Shown here: positions 14,604 to 21,632 of the stretch, piece after piece
Numbering within the stretch: the stretch's first letter is position 1
Layout of the letters: every line of letters begins with the position of its first letter
NCBI GenBank assembly: GCA_038254435.1
Contig: JBBSGD010000033.1
Span: 1 to 23,592, forward strand
Direction of reading: 5' to 3'
DNA length: 23,592 bases
Source: JBBSGD01 sp038254435
GTDB lineage: Bacteria; Actinomycetota; CADDZG01; WHSQ01
Translations under genes and position numbers: made by a program
Notes under the pieces: generated by a model
Databases searched by the model: none
The model's input: the letters and a program-made list of their open reading frames with translations, nothing else
Told to the model about the DNA's origin: nothing

Positions 14604-16838
14604 TCACGTGGCGCCCCGGTCCGGGAGCTCGACCGGCGGCGTGTCGAGATGCCGGCTGAGCCGCACCGTGGTTCCCTCCGGCGTGCTGTCGATGACGGCT
14701 TCGTCGCTCAGCCTGCGCATGAGGAACAGGCCGCGGCCCCCCGACGCGAACAGATCCGGCAGGCCATCGCCGGCGCGCTGCAGCACGTCGAAGCCGGGGC
14801 CGTCGTCGCTTATCGACATCGAGAAGTCTCGGTTCGAGATCGTGCAACGGACACGCACCTCGCTGCGGCCGGCGGCCCGGCGCCCGTACCGGGTGGCGTT
14901 GGCGGCGGCCTCGCCGACCGCCAAGAGGATCTCCACGGCCGTGTCCACTGGAGCCCGCACGTCGACAAGAAAGGACTCGACGAAGCGCCTGATCTCGCGC
15001 GTGCGGATTGGCTCGTTGGGCAGCACCAGCTCACGCGTCGGCTCGCCAACGGACGCGTCGGCCGCTACCTGCGACACGACAAGGGCGAGGTCGTCGCGCA
15101 GCTCCTGAGGCGAGGCCCACGCATCGACCGAGCGGCGCACGGCTTGGATCAGCTCACCGGGCGTCCCGTAGCCGTACATACGCACGAGGTCCGCGAACCT
15201 GCCCTGTCCGTAGGGCCGCCCGAGGCGCGGCGCTTCGGTGACTCCGTCGGTGTAACAGACGAGAAGGTCACCCGGCTCGAGCTCGACGCGCCCCTCCTTG
15301 TACTCAGTGTTCTCGAGAATGCCGAGGGCCAGATCCCCTTCCTCGAGCCACTCCACCTTGCCCGTTGCTGCGCGGTGGACTATCGGGGGAACGTGGCCGG
15401 CGCTCGCGTAGTCGAGCACGGCTCGCTCGGGGTCGAGCACGCAAATGAGCATGCGTACGAAACGCTCGGCGCCGAGGTGGCTGCTGAGGTGCCCGTTCAT
15501 CCAGCGCAATAGCCGTGCTGGGTTCGACACCTCCGCGCTGAAAGAACGCAGGGTGTAGCGCGCAAGGGCCGCATCGGTGGCGGCTTGCGGGCCTGCCCCA
15601 ACGACATCGCCGAGCACTATGGCCATGCGGCCGTCCTTCAGTGGCACAAAATCGTAGAAATCCCCGCACACGGCGCGGCGCCCGGCTGCCGCGACGTAGT
15701 GGGCCACCATGCTCACGCGCGGGAGCTTGGGGGGAGAGTCGGGAAGAAGGGCGCGCTGGTAGCTCTCGGCGGTCTTGCGGGCGTCCTCGTAGAGCTGAGC
15801 GACCTGGTGGGCTCGCTCGGCGTTCTCGGATACGTCGGTATACACGTCGATGCGGCCCACGAGCACGCCGGACTCGTCGTAAGCGGGGGCCGAGTGCAGC
15901 TTGAGCCGTCGCCGCGCCGGAAGGATCTGTTCGAGGTCCAGCCTCAGATCGAACTCGGGATCGTCGCGCAGCTCTTGGAACGCCTCCATGAAACCTTCCG
16001 GATCCTCCGTCCGTCTCGCCACGGTGCGCAGAAGGTGGACGGCCGGCCCGCCCAGGTGCTCGGCTTCGTCGACGTCGAGCAGCTCTCGAACGCGCCGGTT
16101 CAGCGCCCTGACAACCCCCTGCCTGTCGCTGAACACGACCGCCTCGTCGATCGCGTCCAGCACCGCGATGAGGCGGTGCCTAACGACGTCGGCCAGGCGG
16201 TGCTCTTCTTGCTCGCTGCGGAAGTGGCTGCGCAGCTCGCGCGACAGCAGGCCGGCGACGGCGGCAGAGAGCAGGAAGATCCCTGCATTGAAGACCCCGG
16301 CAGCGGGCGACGGGGGGCCCCCGGACAACTGGGCCGTGACTACGTACCCGGCCACTGCGAGGAGCCCGCTGGCCACCGTCATGCGCGCCGAGGACAGCAG
16401 GCCGGTACCCACGATCAGGGGGACGAAGACCAGCTGCGCGGACGGCACCTCGCCGCGCAAGACCCCATAGGAGATGCACGCTACGAAGAGGTTCCCGGCC
16501 ACCGCGACCGCGGCGACGCGCGACGAGTGGTCCGGCTCCGACCGCCCGTAGAGAACCCGAAAAAGGAGCAAGAACCACACGATGAGGCCCGCCACCGTCA
16601 CCAGACCACGCACGTACTCGGGACGCGGGAGGCCGGCGAGCTGAAGGACGACGAAGACGATGGCCACGGTCGCCCAGGCGGTCAGCTCCGCGACCCTGAG
16701 GGCCCACTGCCAGCTTCCCCGCTGGGCGGCGCCCCTTGCGCTTACTCGTTTGCTGGCGAACATCGACTCTGTGCCCGTTGTTGTGGGTGCCCGCTTGCCC
16801 TGCCCCCCGCGAGGCCGGATGTGCCCGGCGAGGCGCAT
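14604..16838 (-). CDS. Membrane PAS-SpoIIE phosphatase fused to an RsbW-like ATPase domain
   Basis: A regulator of about 744 residues. The N-terminal third (about 40-200) has some six hydrophobic segments. A PAS-like sensor domain follows (about 220-335, LDAIDEAVVFSDRQGVVRALN). The PP2C-type SpoIIE phosphatase domain (about 350-590) has GDFYD (392-396), GDVVGAG, SAGHVPP, YTDGVTEA and DDLALVV. The C-terminal HATPase domain (about 600-735) has an N-box (EAAANATRYG), DDGPGFD and GGRGLFLM, as in anti-sigma kinases of the RsbW type. One protein could thus both phosphorylate and dephosphorylate STAS anti-anti-sigma partners. The start is uncertain: TTG 16847, ATG 16838 or ATG 16763, none with a good ribosome site. 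It is last in a probable minus-strand group with the Nudix/MBL and rlpA-like genes. Confidence 0.9.
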   Translation of the reverse strand: MRLAGHIRPRGGQGKRAPTTTGTESMFASKRVSARGAAQRGSWQWALRVAELTAWATVAIVFVVLQLAGLPRPEYVRGLVTVAGLIVWFLLLFRVLYGRSEPDHSSRVAAVAVAGNLFVACISYGVLRGEVPSAQLVFVPLIVGTGLLSSARMTVASGLLAVAGYVVTAQLSGGPPSPAAGVFNAGIFLLSAAVAGLLSRELRSHFRSEQEEHRLADVVRHRLIAVLDAIDEAVVFSDRQGVVRALNRRVRELLDVDEAEHLGGPAVHLLRTVARRTEDPEGFMEAFQELRDDPEFDLRLDLEQILPARRRLKLHSAPAYDESGVLVGRIDVYTDVSENAERAHQVAQLYEDARKTAESYQRALLPDSPPKLPRVSMVAHYVAAAGRRAVCGDFYDFVPLKDGRMAIVLGDVVGAGPQAATDAALARYTLRSFSAEVSNPARLLRWMNGHLSSHLGAERFVRMLICVLDPERAVLDYASAGHVPPIVHRAATGKVEWLEEGDLALGILENTEYKEGRVELEPGDLLVCYTDGVTEAPRLGRPYGQGRFADLVRMYGYGTPGELIQAVRRSVDAWASPQELRDDLALVVSQVAADASVGEPTRELVLPNEPIRTREIRRFVESFLVDVRAPVDTAVEILLAVGEAAANATRYGRRAAGRSEVRVRCTISNRDFSMSISDDGPGFDVLQRAGDGLPDLFASGGRGLFLMRRLSDEAVIDSTPEGTTVRLSRHLDTPPVELPDRGAT

Positions 16839-16912
16839 CGCGAGCAACGCCGCGATCCCCGGAAAGCCCCTTTCCCTAGCTCTTGCGCCGGCTCGTGCCG
16901 TTCCTCCCCACT

Positions 16913-18394
16913 CTAGTCAACGTCATTCGGAAAGAACCGTTCTTGACGCTGCACCACCGTTCCCGCGCGCTCGAGCAGCTCGAGGTGAGCAAGGGCCGAG
17001 TGGCGCGCTACGGGGTGAAGCTCGGCGGGGGTGTCCCGGTACACCGCAGCAACGATCTCGTCGAGCGTGGCGGCGCCGACGCGAACTGCCGCGGCCACCG
17101 CAGCCTCACGCTCCCTTCTGTGCTCGACATACCCCTCTATGACCGAGCGCGCATCCTCGAGCGCCCTGAAGTGGCCGGGGTAGATGCGCGTCGCGTCCAG
17201 CGCCGCGAGCCGCTCGAGCGTATCGAGGTAGTCGCCCATGTCCCCGTCGGGCGGGGCTATGACGGCGGTTCCCTCGCCGAGGACGCTGTCACCGCATACA
17301 AGGGCGCGCTCGGGCTCGACAAAGAGGGCGAGATGGTCCGAGGCATGCCCGGGGGTGTAGAGGACCTGGGCCCGGCCTCCGCCGAAGCTCACGCTGTCCC
17401 CGTCGGCAAGGGGCTCGACTCGAATCCCGTCCGCATCGGCGCTCCCGAAGGCCCGCACCGGCGCTCCCGTGGCCTCGACGAGGGCGGCCACCCCGCCGAG
17501 ATGGTCGGCATGACGATGGGTCACCGCTATCGCGGCGACATCACCCGCGACACCCAGCACTGCAGCCAGGTAGGGCTCGTCCTGTATTGCGGGGTCCACG
17601 ATCACACTCGGGTTCGCGCCCAGCACGTAGGTGTTGGTGCCCGGCCCGGTCATGAGACCAGGGTTCGGGGCAACGATGACGTGCACGAGCGGTGACAGCC
17701 TCGCCGACAGCGGGCCCCTGACCCTATCGGCCTGCGGACCGGCGCGCAGGCTTGCCAGCACTTCGTTCACGGAGCCGTACGCCCCGAGGCGCTGCAGCAT
17801 GTCCACCGTCGGCGGCGCCATGAGAGCGCGTCCCGCAGCCAGCTCCCCAAGAGCGGCAGCGGGGGCGACGAAGCGGCAGGAGGCCACCTCACGTGGGTCG
17901 GGCCGTGGCGTCCACTCACCATCCACCCCGGCTGCAAAGAAGCGGGCGTCGAAACGCACCGGGGAGCCGTGCGGGGTTATCCAGCGCCCGGCGGGAACCA
18001 GGGCGCCGGTTCGCAGCACGATTCCGTCCGCCAGACAGCGCTCGAGAAGAGCCTCTGTCTCGCCGGCGTCGGCTTGGAGGCCACTCGAGAGCCCGCCTGC
18101 AGGAAGCCATCCAACCTCTTCGAAAGCCTCCCGCAAGGCACACACGAAGTAGCCGAGAGCGGCCCAAGGAGCACCCGGGAGGTCGAGCAGCTCCGCCGCC
18201 CCCGCCGCGGACAAGGAAGACGCACCCTCCCAGCGTGGATCGAGGTCGGACGCCGCTACCGCCCCTCCCGGAAAGACCGTAGCCCCGCCCATGAAGCGCA
18301 TGCTCTGCGGGCGGACGGTAACGAGCACCTGCGGCCCGCCCTCGGAGTCGCGCAGCAAGACAACGCTCGACGCGGGGCGAGGCCGGCCGGTCAC
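16913..18394 (-). CDS. Fusion of a NUDT19-like Nudix hydrolase and a LACTB2-like metallo-beta-lactamase
   Basis: A 493-residue two-enzyme protein. The N-terminal half (about 1-225) is Nudix-like: MRFMGGATVFPGGAV, then an insertion, then REAFEEVG (88-95), the core of the Nudix box. The distance between the PGG and REAFEE parts resembles NUDT19/NUDT7-type CoA-diphosphate hydrolases. The C-terminal half (about 235-490) is a metallo-beta-lactamase fold with THRHADH (292-298), PGHASDH, CGDSVLG and YPGHF, plus a C-terminal winged-helix-like part as in LACTB2 proteins, some of which are hydrolases or endoribonucleases. Both active sites look intact. It starts at GTG 18394, 25 bases after the rlpA-like gene. 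The substrate is unknown; acyl-CoA or nucleotide turnover is a guess. Confidence 0.88.
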   Translation of the reverse strand: MTGRPRPASSVVLLRDSEGGPQVLVTVRPQSMRFMGGATVFPGGAVAASDLDPRWEGASSLSAAGAAELLDLPGAPWAALGYFVCALREAFEEVGWLPAGGLSSGLQADAGETEALLERCLADGIVLRTGALVPAGRWITPHGSPVRFDARFFAAGVDGEWTPRPDPREVASCRFVAPAAALGELAAGRALMAPPTVDMLQRLGAYGSVNEVLASLRAGPQADRVRGPLSARLSPLVHVIVAPNPGLMTGPGTNTYVLGANPSVIVDPAIQDEPYLAAVLGVAGDVAAIAVTHRHADHLGGVAALVEATGAPVRAFGSADADGIRVEPLADGDSVSFGGGRAQVLYTPGHASDHLALFVEPERALVCGDSVLGEGTAVIAPPDGDMGDYLDTLERLAALDATRIYPGHFRALEDARSVIEGYVEHRREREAAVAAAVRVGAATLDEIVAAVYRDTPAELHPVARHSALAHLELLERAGTVVQRQERFFPNDVD

Positions 18395-18419
18395 AAGCTG
18401 CGCGCCCCCAAGGGCCTCC

Positions 18420-18794
18420 TCAGTGATCGAGGACGACTGCGCGAACGCGCGTGTGACCTCGATGCAGATAGCCCAGCTTGTGCGCCGCCTTCTTGGAGAG
18501 ATCGAGAACCGTGCCGGGGTCCCCGTACGGGCCCCTGTCCTTGACGGTGACGTGCACGATGCGCCCGTTGCGCCGGTTCTTGACTTTGAGACGAGTGCCG
18601 CACGGCAGGTGACGGGATGCCGCGATCATCTTCCACGGCTGGTACTTGCCGCCGCACGCCATGGTCTGACCGGCGTAGCGGTCCGCGTAGTAGACGGCCT
18701 TGCCCTTGATAACGCGCCGTCCGGCCCAGGCAAATGTTGCCGTCACCGCCAGAACGAGGAGCACGGCAAGCACCCCCGTCGCGTACCTGCTCAT
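18420..18794 (-). CDS. Secreted RlpA-like double-psi beta-barrel protein
   Basis: A 124-residue protein with a signal peptide (MSRYATG, then a hydrophobic stretch to AWAG near residue 25) and a single RlpA-like double-psi beta-barrel. The signature parts are KGKAVYYADRYAGQTMACGG, then ASRHLPCGTRLKVKN, then VTVKDRGPYGD and LDLSKKAAHKLG. The Asp of KDRGPY corresponds to the catalytic Asp of RlpA lytic transglycosylases, which cut naked glycan strands. There is no SPOR domain, so septal targeting as in E. coli RlpA is not expected; a resuscitation- or expansin-like role in the wall is possible. The two Cys may form a disulfide. AGGAGGA lies 5 bases before the ATG, and a good promoter stands just upstream. 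Confidence 0.9.
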   Translation of the reverse strand: MSRYATGVLAVLLVLAVTATFAWAGRRVIKGKAVYYADRYAGQTMACGGKYQPWKMIAASRHLPCGTRLKVKNRRNGRIVHVTVKDRGPYGDPGTVLDLSKKAAHKLGYLHRGHTRVRAVVLDH

Positions 18795-18818
18795 AGCGTC
18801 CTCCTGACGGAACCATGG

Positions 18819-18848
18819 AATTTACGAGGAAGAGCCCGCGAAGTTCAA
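18819..18848 (-). promoter_or_regulatory. Sigma70-like promoter of the rlpA-like gene
   Basis: On the minus strand TTGAAC (18843-18848) and TAAATT (18819-18824) are separated by 18 bases. Transcription would begin near 18812, leaving a short leader that contains the AGGAGGA ribosome site. It is the clearest promoter in the window and lies in the divergent gap to the gene starting at 18931. Confidence 0.6.
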
Positions 18849-18930
18849 CAAAAAGAGGCCCCGATGGGACCCAAAGCGACGGTAGCGGGCGAGTCTGGGT
18901 CCGTCAAACCGCCGCGCACCTTAGGCTCAC

Positions 18931-20943
18931 GTGACGGCCCCAGCGGGCGAGGTGGCAAAGGAGAGGAACGACAAGCTGGTGGAGCTGGCGCGGCGCGTGG
19001 GCCTGGGACTCGCCGCGCGCGGCGACGTGTCCGACTGCGTCGGGTGGGCGCACGATGCAAGCAGGCGCGGCCTGGAATCGGTGTGGGTGCACGACTCCTA
19101 CTTCGAGCGCGACGCGGTGACCTACTGCTCGGCTCTGGCCGCCCAAGTCCCGGGCCTGCGCATCGCCCTCGGCGCGCTCAACCCCTTCACTCGTCATCCC
19201 GTGCTTCTCGCCATGACGGTGAGCGCGATAGATCAGATGGCGCCCGGGCGAGTGGTGCTGGGCCTCGGCACGGGTCTTCCGTTGCGGCTCGCGCAGATGG
19301 GCATTCCCTACTCGCCCGACGAGGGCCTGGCGCGCGTTGCCGAGGCGATCGACACGGTGCGGGCACTATGGGGCGGCGAGCGGCTGCCGCCCGGCGCCGA
19401 GGGCGTGCCCCCTCTTCAGCCGATGTTCCCGCCCGTCCATCACGTGCCCATCTACATCGCGGCGTACCGCTCGGCGATGCTCGAGATGGCGGGCGCCAAG
19501 GCCGATGGGTACCTTGCTCGGCCGGCCGAGTCGATTCCCAGCTTCGTCAAGATGCTCGGCGTCATAAGGGCGGCAGCCACGCGCGCAGGCAGGCACGAGA
19601 ACGCAGTGGAGACGGCCGGGTACCTGCTGACGCTCGTCGGGGACAGCCGCCGGGACGCCCTTAATCGCGCCAAGCGCGAGCCCTTCGTCATCTACATGAT
19701 GAGCGTGCTCTCCGACGTGTCGTTGAATCGAGTGGGTTTCGATAGGTCCTTGCGCGATGACATCGCCGCCGCATGGCGCGCCGAGGAATACCACAAGGCT
19801 GCCGAGCTGGTCCCCGACGAGATGCTCGACGCATTCATCCTGTGCGGCACGGTCGAAGATGTCGCGGCCAAAGCTTGGGACTACCACGCGGCCGGCATGG
19901 ACGTGCCGGTGCTGCAACCGGTCGTGCAGGAGGACGCACAGGTGGGCGGCGCGCTCGCCGCGGCCGAGCTCTACGCGTCGGGTGCGGGGTCGCCGGCCGT
20001 CCACACCGCGCTCGACGCTTCTCCGGCCCCGCCGTCGCGCCGGTGGCGGCAGAGGGCCGCCGCCTTCGTCGAGATAGCCAGGCCGTTCAGCCTTACCGCC
20101 TCGAGTGTGCCGGTGGCTGCGGGCGGTGCGCTCGCGGCCGCCGGGAGCTCCTTTTCGTGGCCGCTGTTCCTGCTCGCACTCGTCGCGTCGGTCTGTTTGC
20201 AGCTTGGAACCAACGCCGTCAACGAAGTTTACGACGTGCGCAAGGGAATCGACTCGATCACCTCGCCGCGCGCGAGCCACGCGATCCTGAAGGGCAGGCT
20301 GACAGAGCGCGATGCGTTTCTGTTCGCGGCCGCAGCCTTCGGACTCGCCACCATCGTGGGCGTCGCGCTGATCTTTGCGCGCGGCTGGCCCGTCGCGCTT
20401 CTGGGGCTGGCAGGTCTCCTCGGCGGTCTCGGGTACACGGCCCCGCCTCTGCAGTACAAGTACAGAGCGCTGGGCCTCCCATTGGTGTTCATGCTCATGG
20501 GCCCGCTGACCGTCGTCGGGGCCTATTACGTGACCACCGGAGCCTTTGACATCAAGGCGTTGATCGTGAGCATTCCGGTAGGTTTCCTCGTGGCCGCCAT
20601 CTTGCACGGCAACGAATGGCGCGACATCTCAGAGGACGCGCGCGCGGGCATTGCCACCGCCTCCATCAGATTGGGCCGCAAGGCCGCGCATCTTGGTTAC
20701 GTATCTCTCGTTCTCGGTGCCTACCTCGCGCTTGCCTTAGCGGTCATGGTCGGCTCGCTTCCTCCGTGGAGCCTGCTCGCCATGCTGTCGCTTCCGCTGC
20801 TCGTGCGCATCATCCGGGCCTCAGAGCTGGGGGCGAGCGGGCAGCAGCGCGCCATCGCAATGATCGATCTGCAGACCGCCCGTCTGCACGCGACCTTCGG
20901 GCTCCTGCTCGTCGCCGGTCTTGCCATAGCGGCGGCGCAGTGA
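18931..20943 (+). CDS. Fusion of F420-type luciferase-like oxidoreductase and MenA-like UbiA prenyltransferase
   Basis: A 670-residue protein in a single frame. Residues about 18-345 are a luciferase-like monooxygenase/F420-dependent reductase barrel: RVGLGLAARGD, ESVWVHDSYFERD, NPFTRHPVLLA, GRVVLGLGTG and VPIYIAAYRS. NPFTRHP and GxGxG are typical of Mer-like F420 enzymes. After a Pro/Ala/Ser linker (about 346-372), residues about 375-670 form a polytopic UbiA domain. Its Asp motifs are N428-x6-D435-x5-D441 (NAVNEVYDVRKGID) and N561-E-W-R-D565-x3-D569 with TASIRLGR, closest to MenA, which prenylates dihydroxynaphthoate in menaquinone synthesis. GTG at 18931 follows TAGGCT (18922-18927) closely, so the RNA may be leaderless; GTG at 18952 or 18979 would also keep both domains. 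The next gene overlaps by 4 bases. The actual substrates are unknown. Confidence 0.88.
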   Translation: MTAPAGEVAKERNDKLVELARRVGLGLAARGDVSDCVGWAHDASRRGLESVWVHDSYFERDAVTYCSALAAQVPGLRIALGALNPFTRHPVLLAMTVSAIDQMAPGRVVLGLGTGLPLRLAQMGIPYSPDEGLARVAEAIDTVRALWGGERLPPGAEGVPPLQPMFPPVHHVPIYIAAYRSAMLEMAGAKADGYLARPAESIPSFVKMLGVIRAAATRAGRHENAVETAGYLLTLVGDSRRDALNRAKREPFVIYMMSVLSDVSLNRVGFDRSLRDDIAAAWRAEEYHKAAELVPDEMLDAFILCGTVEDVAAKAWDYHAAGMDVPVLQPVVQEDAQVGGALAAAELYASGAGSPAVHTALDASPAPPSRRWRQRAAAFVEIARPFSLTASSVPVAAGGALAAAGSSFSWPLFLLALVASVCLQLGTNAVNEVYDVRKGIDSITSPRASHAILKGRLTERDAFLFAAAAFGLATIVGVALIFARGWPVALLGLAGLLGGLGYTAPPLQYKYRALGLPLVFMLMGPLTVVGAYYVTTGAFDIKALIVSIPVGFLVAAILHGNEWRDISEDARAGIATASIRLGRKAAHLGYVSLVLGAYLALALAVMVGSLPPWSLLAMLSLPLLVRIIRASELGASGQQRAIAMIDLQTARLHATFGLLLVAGLAIAAAQ

Positions 20944-21632
20944 GGCTTCGCGGGAGCGCGCGCGATCCTCTCCTTGCCGCCGCTCTGACCCTTGCCTACG
21001 GAGCGTTCGACGCTACCTTCAACGGCCCGCCAAGCCGCTTCTGGCCGCGAATGACAAGGACCGGGATGACGCTCGGGTCGCTGGCGCTTGCCTCTGACGA
21101 CTCTCTGAGGCGGCTCCGCTTCACGCGCCGCGATGCGGCCGCCGGGCTGGGCTCCGCGGCAGGGCTCTACGCGATCTTTCGCGTGGGGGACTTCTTCGCA
21201 CGACGCCTAATGCCCAAGGGCGCCGCTGAGATAGACGACATCTACGACCTCCGGTCGCTGCGTCCCCGGAGCGAGCTCGCCGCTCGGCTCGCGTTGATCA
21301 TCGGCCCCGCCGAAGAGCTCTTCTGGCGCGGGTTCGTCGGCCGCCGCTTCATCAGGACCTACGGACCGGTAAAGGGCGCGGGGCTCGGCGGAGCAACTTA
21401 CGGAGGCGCGCACCTCGTAACGGGCAACGCCACGCTGACGGCGGCGGCAACCGTCGCCGGTCTCTACTGGGGTGGGCTGGCCGCCGCAGGAGTTCGCATG
21501 GAGGCACTCATCGTGAGCCACGTCGCGTGGGACATCTTCATCTTCCTGATAGCACCAACTACACAGGTTGCCGCGCCCTCGGCCGGTCGGGGCCCGAGTC
21601 CCGAGCTCGCCGCCCAAGGGACGGGCGCGTGA
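20940..21632 (+). CDS. CPBP-family intramembrane metalloprotease-like protein
   Basis: A 230-residue membrane protein of the CPBP (Abi/CAAX-protease-like) family. The expected catalytic pieces are present: E125-E126-LFW-R130 (EExxxR), H158 in GGAHLVTG, and H194-VAW-D198 in the last helix. Such proteins cleave prenylated or membrane substrates, or have scaffold roles; the substrate here is unknown. The start is GTG at 20940, overlapping the UbiA-fusion stop as GTGA. The end overlaps the following hydroxylase gene in the same way, so all three genes are probably cotranscribed. The C-terminal 25 residues are Pro/Ala/Gly rich and probably disordered. Confidence 0.88.
   Translation: MRLRGSARDPLLAAALTLAYGAFDATFNGPPSRFWPRMTRTGMTLGSLALASDDSLRRLRFTRRDAAAGLGSAAGLYAIFRVGDFFARRLMPKGAAEIDDIYDLRSLRPRSELAARLALIIGPAEELFWRGFVGRRFIRTYGPVKGAGLGGATYGGAHLVTGNATLTAAATVAGLYWGGLAAAGVRMEALIVSHVAWDIFIFLIAPTTQVAAPSAGRGPSPELAAQGTGA

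Noticed and set aside
16660..17695. Plus-strand open frames opposite the SpoIIE and Nudix/MBL genes
   Set aside because: Antisense to intact catalytic motifs; no independent support.
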